Notes: generated by a model from the sequence alone, not told the origin. A DNA stretch of 64,000 nucleotides from Flavobacterium bizetiae (GCF_902804475.1 NZ_CADCSU010000032.1:23962-87961); one strand, 5' to 3'; shown: positions 35,438 through 43,916, numbered from the stretch's first letter. Numbers and translations are program-made.

Positions 35438-36228
35438 ATAACAATTTCATCCCCAACATTAATAATTCCTGAATTTAAACTCACAATATTGGTCCCGAAT
35501 AGAACTGAATTGTTTACATTTCTGTATTTACTTAAGGTTTTCAGAGGTTCTTTTTTTAATTTACCATTGTCAGGATCATTATTCACCATAATGCATCTTC
35601 CGCAGGGTTTTATGTTTTTAAACTGAACTTCTCCTATTTTAAAAGTTGTAAAATCATCTTCTTCATGCGGACTTTGACTACTGATTACGATGTTAGGACG
35701 GAATCTTAAAACGGTAATTTTATCCGTTAATTTTTCATTTAGAAAATCTAAACTTTGACTTCCTATCATTAAATACGGATAACCATCGGCAAGACTTACA
35801 TTGAAGGTTTCTTTTAGTTTCGAACTTTCGTGTTTGCGATCTCCGTTTTTAATGATTTTAACCAATTTACATTCAAAACCTAAATGTTGGCTAAACCATT
35901 TAGAAGTGGATTTATTTACTTCTATAACTTCACTTTTATCATCCCAGACATTCACTGCTATAGAATTTTCTAAATGTTCCTCAATAGAAAATTCATGCTT
36001 TTGATCCTGAAAAGTAATACTGATTTTTCCGTCTGAAATTTGCGGATAAAACTGACTCATAATGCGATGTTCTCTTTGCGTTATCATTTGATCTTCAGCA
36101 TCGATCAACATCCATCTGCGGTCATTTTCGAATCCCATTTCTTCGGCTAAAGCATTTTGACAGCTAATTCCGGCCAGACTTTTTATTGGGTAGATATAAA
36201 TTTCTTTTACACTGTAAACTGCGCTCAT
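35434..36228 (-). CDS. MOSC domain-containing protein
   Basis: A 264-residue protein: N-terminal MOSC_N beta barrel (VKEIYIYPIKSLAGISCQNA, GFENDRRWMLID) and C-terminal MOSC domain (TVLRFRPNIVIS, EDDFTTFKIGEVQFKNIKPCGRCIMVNNDPDNG). The conserved Cys in KPCGRC would bind a molybdenum cofactor sulfide, as in mARC-type reductases. It is coupled to aat by a one-base stop/start overlap. Confidence 0.92.
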   Translation of the reverse strand: MSAVYSVKEIYIYPIKSLAGISCQNALAEEMGFENDRRWMLIDAEDQMITQREHRIMSQFYPQISDGKISITFQDQKHEFSIEEHLENSIAVNVWDDKSEVIEVNKSTSKWFSQHLGFECKLVKIIKNGDRKHESSKLKETFNVSLADGYPYLMIGSQSLDFLNEKLTDKITVLRFRPNIVISSQSPHEEDDFTTFKIGEVQFKNIKPCGRCIMVNNDPDNGKLKKEPLKTLSKYRNVNNSVLFGTNIVSLNSGIINVGDEIVI

Positions 36229-36869
36229 TATTCCTTATTTTCTATAATAGACATAAATTCTTCACGATCGATTTCGCGGCAACCTAAACTTTCTAAATGC
36301 GGATTATAAACCTGACAATCTAAAAGTTTATAATTTTCTTTTTTTAGATGATTAACCAAAGCAATAAAAGCTACTTTTGAAGCATTTGACACTTTTGAAA
36401 ACATACTTTCTCCACAAAAAACATGGCCTAAATCTATTCCGTACAAACCTCCAACAAGAACCTCATCTTGCCAAACCTCAACAGACTTTGCAATTCCCTG
36501 TTCGTTCAGTTTACAATAAGCATCAATCATTTCGTTTGAAATCCAGGTTCCGTTCTGACCATCACGTTTTATATTCTGGCAATTCGAAATAACAGCCGCA
36601 AAGTTTTGATTAAACGTAACTTTAAACTGATTTCTATTCAGGATATTACGCATACTTTTAGACACAATCAATTCATCCAGAAACAAAACCATTCTTGGAT
36701 CCGGTGACCACCAAAGAATTGGATCTCCTTCATTAAACCAAGGAAAAATTCCGCTTTTGTAAGCCAACTTCAATCGTTCCGGATCTAAGTCGCCACCAAT
36801 GGCCAAAATTCCTTCTTCATCAGACTCTGAAACCGGAGGAAAAAATAAATCGTTGAATACGTAGTACAT
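36228..36869 (-). CDS. aat: Leucyl/phenylalanyl-tRNA-protein transferase
   Basis: A 213-residue L/F-transferase that adds Leu or Phe to N-terminal Arg/Lys of proteins, marking them for ClpS-ClpAP degradation. Motifs: GDLDPERLKLAYKSGIFPWFNEGDPILWWSPDPRMVL and GESMFSKVSNASKVAFIALVNHL. Full length. First gene of a two-gene unit with the MOSC protein. Confidence 0.96.
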   Translation of the reverse strand: MYYVFNDLFFPPVSESDEEGILAIGGDLDPERLKLAYKSGIFPWFNEGDPILWWSPDPRMVLFLDELIVSKSMRNILNRNQFKVTFNQNFAAVISNCQNIKRDGQNGTWISNEMIDAYCKLNEQGIAKSVEVWQDEVLVGGLYGIDLGHVFCGESMFSKVSNASKVAFIALVNHLKKENYKLLDCQVYNPHLESLGCREIDREEFMSIIENKE

Positions 36870-37216
36870 TTTTTAAATTCCAAAATTTTTAAATTCCAAA
36901 TTCCAAGCGTTGAGTAAACCTTTGTCAAAGTTTTGAACTTTGACAAAGGTTTATGTACACAATCTTGTCATTTCGACCGAAGGGAGAAATCGCACTAGTT
37001 GCTCACAATTATCGATATTTTTTGACGATTTTCGTGTGTGATTTCTCGTTCCTCGAAATGACAACATTGCATCAAACATTGCGGATGCTGTAAACGAAGA
37101 TTCCTCATTCTTCGGAATGACATAAAATGCGTTGAGTCTTCAATACAAAAAATTCCAAACCCCAATTGCATATTTATGAATTGGAATTTGGAATTTATTT
37201 TTTGAATTTTAAACTT
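36870..37216. repeat. Repeat-rich 350-base intergenic region
   Basis: No gene. In order: AAATTCCAAATTCCAA units (36875-36905), a palindrome ACCTTTGTCAAAGTT/AACTTTGACAAAGGT (about 36919-36951), a TTGTCATTTCGA...TCGAAATGACAA palindrome (about 36963-37065, related to 17565-17667), and another AATTCCAA inverted pair (37150-37200). Four repeat families side by side suggest a hot spot for repeat insertion or rearrangement. Confidence 0.65.
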
Positions 37217-37588
37217 TTAGAACGGTAAATCGTCTGGTTCGTCTTCGTTTAAGTTAGTTGCCGGAGCAAAAGCTTCTGCAGCTGGCATAGCTGGAGTTTG
37301 TCCAGGACCTTCTGGTGCTAATCTTTCGATTCTCCAACCTTGAATACTATTGAAATATCTGGTTTCTCCTTGTGGATTAACCCATTCTCTTCCTCTTAAA
37401 TTGATAGAAACTTTTACGGCCTCACCTTGCTTGTAGCTACTTAATAAATCGCATTTATCTTGTGTAAATTCGATCAAAATATGCTGTGGATACTGCTCAT
37501 CTGTGGTAACAACCAACTCTCTTTTTTTGAATGCAGCACTAACTTGTTGCTCTGGGTTAACCACTTTTACTTTTCCTGTAACTTCCAT
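37217..37588 (-). CDS. DUF3127 protein, OB-type with SSB-like acidic C-terminal tail
   Basis: A 123-residue protein of the Bacteroidota DUF3127 family. The N-terminal 85 residues look OB-fold-like (MEVTGKVKVVNPEQQVSAAFKKRELVV, VSINLRGREWVNPQGETRYFNSIQGWRIERL). A Pro/Ala-rich linker follows and the chain ends NEDEPDDLPF, much like the -DDDIPF tip by which SSB recruits repair and replication proteins. A single-stranded DNA or partner-binding role is inferred. Confidence 0.85.
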   Translation of the reverse strand: MEVTGKVKVVNPEQQVSAAFKKRELVVTTDEQYPQHILIEFTQDKCDLLSSYKQGEAVKVSINLRGREWVNPQGETRYFNSIQGWRIERLAPEGPGQTPAMPAAEAFAPATNLNEDEPDDLPF

Positions 37589-37619
37589 CTTCTTCTATAT
37601 TAATTATTGTTTCTTTTCT

Positions 37620-38495
37620 CTATTTCTTTGCTAAAAGCACTTTCCATGCCGATGAAATATCATCTTTATTGAGATATTTTTTCGCTTCTAAGTGCACCTT
37701 TTCCTGATCATCGGAACTTAATACTCCTTTTACTGAAAAGTTTTCTTTCACAAATATACTAACTTCTTCCGTTGTAGGCAAGGCTTCAATGTTACCTAAT
37801 TTACCCAGGTCATTTCCGTTAAAAACGGGACTTTGCCTAATATGATTCGGGATCACATCTACTCCAACCCCCAGCGTTGTTAAGGGTTTTGGCACTTCAA
37901 AAAGTCCTTCATTCGATCTTGAATACCAGTTACTTCCTAATCTCGAAACCAGATCAATTTTATGCTGATCGATGGCTCCGTTTTCATCTAAAATAGCTTC
38001 GTGAATGTGAATTTTTACTACTTCACAAAGAATCAAATTCCCTGCTCCGCCCTGATTTCCTAACGGAATAATCTGCGTGACTTTGCATTCAAACTGCACC
38101 GGCGACTCTTTTACGCGATAAGGTTTAACAAAATCCGAAGGGATTTGTGTTAATCCTGCTTTGATAAATTCGTTTACCCCTTCTCCATATTCTGTACTTG
38201 CCAATGAGGTTTGCTGTACAATATCATAATTGACAACATTAATCACCACTTCGCGGGTCGCCTCTGCATTGATTAAGGTATGTTTTACAGTATTATCACG
38301 TACACGACGTGCCGGCGAAAAAACCAAAATTGGCGGATTGGCACTGAACACATTAAAGAAACTAAATGGCGACAAATTCGGGATTCCTTTTGTACTAATG
38401 GTACTTGCAAATGCAATAGGCCTTGGCCCTACAGCACTTTGCAAATAACCCTGCAGTTTTGCCGTTGGTATTTCTTTAGGATCGATACTAATCAT
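37620..38495 (-). CDS. Flavin reductase family protein (FMN-binding split barrel)
   Basis: About 291 residues. Motifs of the DIM6/NTAB flavin reductase family: AVGPRPIAFASTISTKGIPNLSPFSFFNVFSANPPILVFSP, then TREVVINVVNYDI and FECKVTQIIPLG. These enzymes bind FMN and reduce flavin with NAD(P)H. An in-frame ATG at 38522 is too close to the promoter (TACTTTTG on the minus strand at 38541-38534), so 38495 (MISIDPKEIP) is chosen. A C-terminal helical extension of about 70 residues has no assigned role. Confidence 0.9.
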   Translation of the reverse strand: MISIDPKEIPTAKLQGYLQSAVGPRPIAFASTISTKGIPNLSPFSFFNVFSANPPILVFSPARRVRDNTVKHTLINAEATREVVINVVNYDIVQQTSLASTEYGEGVNEFIKAGLTQIPSDFVKPYRVKESPVQFECKVTQIIPLGNQGGAGNLILCEVVKIHIHEAILDENGAIDQHKIDLVSRLGSNWYSRSNEGLFEVPKPLTTLGVGVDVIPNHIRQSPVFNGNDLGKLGNIEALPTTEEVSIFVKENFSVKGVLSSDDQEKVHLEAKKYLNKDDISSAWKVLLAKK

Positions 38496-38533
38496 AGAAT
38501 TTTCTTTTTTACCAAATCTCATTTTGGTAACTG

Positions 38534-38541
38534 CAAAAGTA
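38534..38541 (-). promoter_or_regulatory. -7 element of the flavin reductase gene
   Basis: TACTTTTG on the minus strand; TTTG lies 15 bases upstream, a short spacer. It decides the start codon of the gene, since an mRNA starting about 7 bases on leaves no leader for the upstream ATG. Confidence 0.5.
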
Positions 38542-38656
38542 GAGAAATGGTTTATTCAAAAGAAATAGTTTTAGATTTAAAAACAAAAAATCTTTAGCTG
38601 TTTATAAAATATTAAATGTGTTTATTTCGTTATATTTATACCACAAAAAAATATTT

Positions 38657-39805
38657 ATGTCTTTTTCCGAAAGAAGAAATACAACCCGTTGGATTATTAT
38701 TTTTATTTCCTTTTTAATCATTTCGTTGATTCTTTGGAACACTTATACTTTTTTTCAAATTTTTAAAAACGAAGAAAGACTAAAGATGAATCTTTGGGCG
38801 AATGCGCAAAAGACATTGGTTAACGCAGATGAAAATACTGATTTAGATTTACCTCTCGATATTTTAAACAACAACACTTCGGTTCCTGTTATGCTTACCA
38901 TGTATAACAAAGTGATTAGTTCTGTAAATGTTCCTGAAGAAGTTCTGGCAGACAAAAAGAAATCAATGTCTTACCTGAATAGTTTAAAAAGCGAAAATGA
39001 GCCCATCATAATCGAATACGCACCGGGAAAACATCAGGAAGTTTATTACGGAAACTCGGCATTACTTAACAAACTCAAGTACTATCCGGTAGCTTTATTA
39101 CTGATTATCTTTTTGTTTGGCGCTCTGATTTATAACTTTTACAGAAGTAACAAAATGGCAACCCAAAATAAACTCTGGGCGGGAATGGCCAAAGAAACCG
39201 CACATCAAATTGGGACGCCTTTATCTTCTTTAATTGGCTGGGTCGAAATATTAAAAACAGAAGAAATTGATCAGTCTATAACGACTGAAATAGAAAAAGA
39301 TATCGAGCGATTGCAAACCATTACGGATCGTTTTTCTAAAATTGGATCGGTTCCTGTTTTAGAACAACATGATATTATTACGGAAACATTGCGTACTTAT
39401 GAATACTTGCAATCCCGTTTTTCTAAACAGGTTACTTTTTCCTATAATGCTCCAAAAGAACCTATTTTAGTCATGATAAATCCAACGCTGCACAGCTGGA
39501 CGATCGAAAATTTAGTCAAAAATGCTATTGATGCCATGAAGGGAAAAGGCAGCTTAGATCTTCGAATTGAACAAGATGCACATCATGTAAAAATAAACGT
39601 AAAGGATTCGGGAACAGGAATTGCTAAAAACCAGTTTAAAACCATTTTCGAACCTGGTTTTACAACTAAAAAACGCGGTTGGGGATTGGGACTTTCTTTA
39701 ACCAAACGAATCGTTGAGGAATATCATAGCGGCAAAATAAAAGTTTTACATTCTGAAATTGGAAAAGGAACTACATTTCAGATTTCTCTAAATAAAAAAG
39801 TGTAG
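38657..39805 (+). CDS. Orphan sensor histidine kinase
   Basis: About 382 residues. Helix 1 follows the start (RWIIIFISFLIISLILWNTYTFF), a short extracytoplasmic segment of about 100 residues, then helix 2 (KYYPVALLLIIFLFGALIYNFY). The kinase core has the H-box WAGMAKETAHQIGTPLSSLIGW, the N-box NLVKNAIDAMKGKG and G-boxes DSGTGIA and GWGLGLSLTKRI. No response regulator is adjacent. The ATG at 38657 (MSFSERRNTTRW) is preferred to one at 38618. Confidence 0.9.
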   Translation: MSFSERRNTTRWIIIFISFLIISLILWNTYTFFQIFKNEERLKMNLWANAQKTLVNADENTDLDLPLDILNNNTSVPVMLTMYNKVISSVNVPEEVLADKKKSMSYLNSLKSENEPIIIEYAPGKHQEVYYGNSALLNKLKYYPVALLLIIFLFGALIYNFYRSNKMATQNKLWAGMAKETAHQIGTPLSSLIGWVEILKTEEIDQSITTEIEKDIERLQTITDRFSKIGSVPVLEQHDIITETLRTYEYLQSRFSKQVTFSYNAPKEPILVMINPTLHSWTIENLVKNAIDAMKGKGSLDLRIEQDAHHVKINVKDSGTGIAKNQFKTIFEPGFTTKKRGWGLGLSLTKRIVEEYHSGKIKVLHSEIGKGTTFQISLNKKV

Positions 39806-39829
39806 CAAAAATTACTTTACTACACTTTT
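39795..39829 (+). terminator. Terminator overlapping the end of the histidine kinase gene
   Basis: AAAAAGTGTAG (39795-39805, containing the stop codon) pairs with CTACACTTTT (39820-39829). Confidence 0.7.
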
Positions 39830-39855
39830 AATGTTTTTTTATTTCTGAACATTTT

Positions 39856-39924
39856 GTCAGGTTGAGCGAAGTCGAAACCCTTTATATTCAATCAGGACCT
39901 GGCTTCGACTTCGCTCAGCCTGAC
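39856..39924. repeat. Palindromic repeat GTCAGGTTGAGCGAAGTCGA
   Basis: GTCAGGTTGAGCGAAGTCGA (39856-39875) and its near complement TTCGACTTCGCTCAGCCTGAC (about 39904-39924) around a 28-base centre. An imperfect hairpin, downstream of both convergent genes. Confidence 0.65.
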
Positions 39925-39948
39925 ATCCGTCAAAACAATTATTATTAA

Positions 39949-40335
39949 CTATAAATTCGCCTGAATACTTTTAGCCAAAGCTTCAAACTCTTCTTTAGAA
40001 AGTTTTACTTTATTATGAAAACGCATTTCATCCATTTCGTTTAGCGGAATTAAATGTACGTGCGCATGAGGTACTTCTAATCCTACAACGGCTATACCTA
40101 CTCTTTTGCAAGGAACAGTTTTTTCTAAAGCGATTGCAATTTTCTTAGAAAACTTCATTAAACCTAAATACAACTCATCATCCATATCAAAAATCTTATC
40201 GATTTCTTGTTTAGGAATACAAAGTGTGTGTCCTTTTGCATTTGGATTTACATCTAAAAAAGCCAAAAAATTATCGTCTTCAGCGATTTTGTATGCAGGA
40301 ATTTCTCCGTTTACTATTTTAGTGAATATTGACAT
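39949..40335 (-). CDS. HIT family protein
   Basis: A 128-residue nucleotide-binding protein. It begins MSIFTKIVNGEIPAYKIAEDDNFLAFLDVNPNAKGHTLCIPK and carries the catalytic histidine triad in VPHAHVHLIP. Such proteins hydrolyse nucleotide phosphoramidates or dinucleoside polyphosphates. It follows greA on the same strand after 87 bases. Confidence 0.95.
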   Translation of the reverse strand: MSIFTKIVNGEIPAYKIAEDDNFLAFLDVNPNAKGHTLCIPKQEIDKIFDMDDELYLGLMKFSKKIAIALEKTVPCKRVGIAVVGLEVPHAHVHLIPLNEMDEMRFHNKVKLSKEEFEALAKSIQANL

Positions 40336-40422
40336 CTTGTAATCGTTAATTTGGTGAATCGTTTAATCGTTTTTAACCGATTAAAATCTTAATAGTGAGA
40401 TTGCTTCGTTCCCCGCAAGGAC

Positions 40423-40899
40423 TTAGTCTCTTGTAATTTCAAGGATTTCGAATTTCAAAACTCCGTTTGGTACTGTAATTTCAGCTACTTCTCCAACAGA
40501 TTTTCCTAGTAAACCTTTTCCAATAGGAGATGTTACAGAGATTTTTCCTGTTTTTAAATCTGCTTCACTTTCTGCAACAAGCGTATATTTCATTTCCATT
40601 CCGTTGCTTTGGTTTTTAATTTTTACATTAGAAAGTACCAACGCTTTCGAAACATCTAATTGAGATTCGTCTATTAATCTTGCATTAGAATACACTTCTT
40701 CAAGTTTAGAAATTCTCATTTCAAGTAAACCTTGTGCTTCTTTTGCGGCATCATATTCGGCGTTTTCAGATAAATCACCTTTGTCTCTTGCTTCTGCTAT
40801 ATCTTGAGATGCCTTTGGACGCATTACACTTTTTAAATGCTCCAACTCATCTTTTAATTTTTTTAATCCTTCTGCTGTATAATAAGATACTTTACTCAT
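40423..40899 (-). CDS. greA: Transcription elongation factor GreA
   Basis: A 158-residue GreA. N-terminal coiled coil with SYYTAEGLKKLKDELEHLKS and the tip acidic pair in ARDKGDLSENAEYDAAKEAQGLLE that reaches the polymerase active site and stimulates transcript cleavage. C-terminal FKBP-like domain with SPIGKGLLGKSVGEVAEI. Confidence 0.97.
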   Translation of the reverse strand: MSKVSYYTAEGLKKLKDELEHLKSVMRPKASQDIAEARDKGDLSENAEYDAAKEAQGLLEMRISKLEEVYSNARLIDESQLDVSKALVLSNVKIKNQSNGMEMKYTLVAESEADLKTGKISVTSPIGKGLLGKSVGEVAEITVPNGVLKFEILEITRD

Positions 40900-40920
40900 A
40901 ACTTCGTCGTTTATATAAAT

Positions 40921-40962
40921 ACAAAAAATCCCATCGGGACGGGATTTTGTATTACAAATATA
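40921..40962 (-). promoter_or_regulatory. greA promoter element and leader hairpin
   Basis: A -7 element TATATTTG lies at 40962-40955 on the minus strand. The leader that follows contains an inverted repeat (ACAAAATCCC / GGGATTTTTTGT, 40950-40921) with a run of six T in its descending arm, resembling an attenuator hairpin 20 bases ahead of greA. Confidence 0.5.
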
Positions 40963-41054
40963 CTATTATTTTTTATAGTACATAATTATATGTTAATCAT
41001 ATAAAAATCAAATCTAAATAAATTATTTTTGTTTCACTAATTCTTATTAAAATA

Positions 41055-41468
41055 ATGAAAAAATTCTGGATCTTAATTGCGTTTGTTTCTATCCTCTTCT
41101 CTTGTAGCGATAATGGCGTTAGCAACAAAAACCCAAACATACCAAGTTATCCTGTTAACCTGACAGTTGATATGAACTTACCGGCGTATTCAAATCTTAA
41201 GTTTGCAAGTAACGGTATTATTGTTCCTAATTACGGAGCAAAAGGAATTATTATTTTTAATACAGGAAGCGGCTATAATGCATTTGATGCTGCTTGTCCT
41301 AATCAGGTTGTTACTTCATGTATTGCTATGACAATTAATGGTATTAATGCTGTTTGTTCCTGTGATAAAACAGAGTACAGTTTATTTACTGGACTTGGAG
41401 GAAAAGAATATCCACTAAAACAATATCGCGTTGAAGTAGGCGGAAGCGTCATTCACGTTTATAATTAA
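41055..41468 (+). CDS. Rieske-fold lipoprotein without iron-sulfur ligands
   Basis: A 137-residue lipoprotein: signal MKKFWILIAFVSILFSCSD with the lipidated Cys near residue 17. The rest resembles a Rieske domain in outline (FNTGSGYNAFDAACPNQ, then AVCSCDKTEYSLFTGLGGKEYPLKQYRVEVGGSVIHVYN). The ligand motifs CxH and CxxH are altered: CPN and CSCD, so the histidines are absent and no [2Fe-2S] cluster is expected. Function unknown. Own terminator follows. Confidence 0.78.
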   Translation: MKKFWILIAFVSILFSCSDNGVSNKNPNIPSYPVNLTVDMNLPAYSNLKFASNGIIVPNYGAKGIIIFNTGSGYNAFDAACPNQVVTSCIAMTINGINAVCSCDKTEYSLFTGLGGKEYPLKQYRVEVGGSVIHVYN

Positions 41469-41471
41469 TAA

Positions 41472-41508
41472 AAAAAGCCTGAAAGTGTAAATTTTCAGGC
41501 TTTTTTTA
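41472..41508. terminator. Bidirectional terminator between the lipoprotein and the TonB receptor gene
   Basis: AAAAAAGCCTGAAA (41472-41485) pairs with TTTCAGGCTTTTTT, with AT-rich flanks on both strands. Confidence 0.8.
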
Positions 41509-41520
41509 TTTTGAGAAGTA

Positions 41521-43710
41521 TTAGAATTTCAATGTCAATCCGGCTAAGAAATTAATTCCCGCCTGAGGATAATAATACGGATAGATATCCCACATGGCTC
41601 CGTTTGAAACATATTTTTTATCCAGAATATTATTTACCAAACCAGTAATTGTAATGGATTTAAAAACAGATTTTGGTTTTATTTCGTAAGATACATTCAA
41701 ATCATTTACAAAATAATCTGCCAATTTTGCTGAAGGCAATTCGATATTGTTCATGTATTGCTCGCCAACATATTTCTGCAATAGCGAAATGTGTAGACTT
41801 TCTAAAGGGCTGTAAACAATTATATTTCCTGCAATAATCTCCGGAGAATATGCAATTTTAGTCGTTCCGTAATACTGTCCTTCAACCGCTAAATCAACAT
41901 TTTTATTGCTGCTTAAAGTAAAGTTGGGTCTAAGAATAAATTTCTCCGAAAGTTTAATTGTGGCATCAACTTCAAAACCTAAACGGTAACTTTTTTCAGT
42001 ATTCGCACGAATTGGCGCTCCAACATCATCTAATCTTCCGGTTAAAATCAATTGATCTTTATATCCCATATAATAGAAGTTAGAATTCAATTGGAATTTT
42101 TCTGAATTGAATCTCCATCCTAATTCAAAATCATTTAATTTCTCAGGTTTTACGTTTCCACCTTCGTAATCGGTTCTGTTAGGTTCACGATTGGCACGTG
42201 CATAAGAAAAATAAAGCGTACTTTTTTGATCGATTTCGTAGTTTAAACCTGCTTTTGGATTAAAGAAATTGAAAGTATCATTTACCAGACCTGTTTCTTT
42301 TGAATTTGCTTTGTATTGCACTCTTCGGTATTGTAAATCACCATAAAAGCTTAGTTTTTCTGTCAACTGATAATTTGCTTTTGCGAAAATATTTCCGTCT
42401 GTTTTTGATGAGTAATCATCGTAATAATGATCTCCTAATTCTGAAGGCCCTGAATTTCTAGCCCAAATTACTTTACCATAATGATCTCCTTCATATTTGT
42501 TCCAGCCACCACCAAGAATAGCATCAAGTTTCTCCTCTTTGTATTTCACTGAAAAAGTAGTTCCGTAGAAATTATTATCTAGCCATTTCTGACGAATTAA
42601 ATCAGTTCCGGGAACTAGTTCTCCTAAATCATTCTCTACCATTTTTGTTGGCAGAATTGGTCCATATCCTGCAATTGGCTCATCGTATTTATAATTTTCG
42701 TAATATCCCAGTCCTTTTGTATAATGCAAAGCGAAGTTGCTGCTCCATTTATCAGACCAAGATTCACTCCAATGCAATTGGTAATGATTTTGTTTATAGT
42801 TATCCGTTTCATTATTATAAAAATGAACATTTCCTGCTTCATCTTTATACTTACCTGCTGAATTATAGGTACGGTTTGAATTTAAAGTTTCGCCATCAAT
42901 TCCGTTCCAGGATTGGTAAGTTTCTTCTGTTCCTCCAAAAACCAATGCTTTAATTAAAGTTGTTTTACCCACATAAGTTCCCTGAAGAAAATAAGATTTA
43001 AGATCTGAACTTCCGCGATCGATATAACCATCAGATTTAATAGTTGACAAACGTCCAGCCAATTCAAAATGATCATTTAACAAACCTGTACTGAATTTTA
43101 CGGTATTTTTATTTGAATTGAAACTTCCGTAAGAACTCGAAATTTCTCCCGTTGGTTTTGATGCATAATTATCGGTAAGCATGTTTAAACTTGCACCAAA
43201 AGCAGAAGATCCGTTAGTAGAAGTTCCTACTCCACGTTGCAATTGCAGACTTTCTACAGAAGAAGCAAAATCGGGCATGTTTACCCAAAAAGTTCCCTGG
43301 CTTTCAGCATCATTATACGGAATTCCGTTGATGGTTACGTTTACCCTTGTAGCATCGCTACCACGTACTCTGATTCCTGTATAACCTATTCCGCCTCCTG
43401 CATCAGAAGTTGTTACTACAGATGGCAGATAATTCATTAAAACAGGAATATCCTGTCCTAAGTTTCTAAATTTAATTTCTTTTTTATCCATATTACTAAA
43501 CGTAACCGGAGTTTTTGTAGTAACACGAACTGCCGAAACTAACACATCATCAAGCTTGTTGACTTTGGTTGAATCTTGTTCCTGTGCGAAAGAGTAAAGA
43601 GAATAGAATAAAGAGAATAGAATAAAGAAAATAGACTTTTGAGTAAGCTTTGAACCTTTGTACCTTTGTACCATTGTACCTTTGAAAGTACCTTTAAAAA
43701 TAGTTTTCAT
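41521..43710 (-). CDS. TonB-dependent outer-membrane receptor, probable thiamine transporter
   Basis: A 729-residue receptor. The N-terminus carries a signal peptide (about KSIFFILFSLFYSLYSFAQ). The plug domain starts at LDDVLVSAVRVTTKTPVTFSNMDKKE and includes GIRVRGSDATRVNVTINGIPYND, followed by a 22-strand-type barrel ending in the outer-membrane C-terminal aromatic (LTLKF). A TPP riboswitch lies directly upstream, which marks it as a thiamine (or precursor) uptake receptor; such riboswitch-controlled receptors are known in Bacteroidota. The N-terminal codons consist of 8-base and 14-base tandem repeats (43596-43687). ATG 43674 is an alternative start. Confidence 0.9.
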   Translation of the reverse strand: MKTIFKGTFKGTMVQRYKGSKLTQKSIFFILFSLFYSLYSFAQEQDSTKVNKLDDVLVSAVRVTTKTPVTFSNMDKKEIKFRNLGQDIPVLMNYLPSVVTTSDAGGGIGYTGIRVRGSDATRVNVTINGIPYNDAESQGTFWVNMPDFASSVESLQLQRGVGTSTNGSSAFGASLNMLTDNYASKPTGEISSSYGSFNSNKNTVKFSTGLLNDHFELAGRLSTIKSDGYIDRGSSDLKSYFLQGTYVGKTTLIKALVFGGTEETYQSWNGIDGETLNSNRTYNSAGKYKDEAGNVHFYNNETDNYKQNHYQLHWSESWSDKWSSNFALHYTKGLGYYENYKYDEPIAGYGPILPTKMVENDLGELVPGTDLIRQKWLDNNFYGTTFSVKYKEEKLDAILGGGWNKYEGDHYGKVIWARNSGPSELGDHYYDDYSSKTDGNIFAKANYQLTEKLSFYGDLQYRRVQYKANSKETGLVNDTFNFFNPKAGLNYEIDQKSTLYFSYARANREPNRTDYEGGNVKPEKLNDFELGWRFNSEKFQLNSNFYYMGYKDQLILTGRLDDVGAPIRANTEKSYRLGFEVDATIKLSEKFILRPNFTLSSNKNVDLAVEGQYYGTTKIAYSPEIIAGNIIVYSPLESLHISLLQKYVGEQYMNNIELPSAKLADYFVNDLNVSYEIKPKSVFKSITITGLVNNILDKKYVSNGAMWDIYPYYYPQAGINFLAGLTLKF
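43596..43687 (-). repeat. Two short tandem repeats inside the start of the TonB receptor gene
   Basis: Tract 1: AAAGAGAATAGAAT twice without change (43596-43609, 43610-43623) and a third diverged copy to 43637. Tract 2: 8-base units CTTTGAAC, CTTTGTAC, CTTTGTAC, CATTGTAC, CTTTGAAA (43648-43687), as read on the plus strand. Neither 14 nor 8 is a multiple of three. Confidence 0.7.
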
Positions 43711-43806
43711 TCGTAAAGAATTACGAATAAAAGGGGGAATTATTCTTTGTTAAATTAATAAAATGTTTCACGACAAAATATAGTGTGCACGCTAAAATTG
43801 TCGTTT

Positions 43807-43880
43807 TTTCCCTTAGCAACATTACTCGCTCAGGTTCTTTGGGTATGATCTCAGCTCGTTATTTAGAGCACCCCTTTGAG
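43807..43880 (-). ncRNA. TPP riboswitch (THI element) of the TonB receptor gene
   Basis: Read on the minus strand: AAAGGGGTGCTC, GAGCTGAGATCATACCC, AAAGAACCTGAGCGAG, TAATG and AAGGGAAAAAA, the complete THI core in order. It ends about 95 bases before the receptor start and is driven by the promoter at 43887-43916. Confidence 0.93.
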
Positions 43881-43886
43881 ACAGTG

Positions 43887-43916
43887 CAAATGTAGTGTTA
43901 AAAAACAAATTCCAAA
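43887..43916 (-). promoter_or_regulatory. Promoter of the riboswitch/TonB receptor transcript
   Basis: Minus strand TTTG (43916-43913), 18 bases, TACATTTG (43894-43887). The transcript would start right before the riboswitch. Confidence 0.65.
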
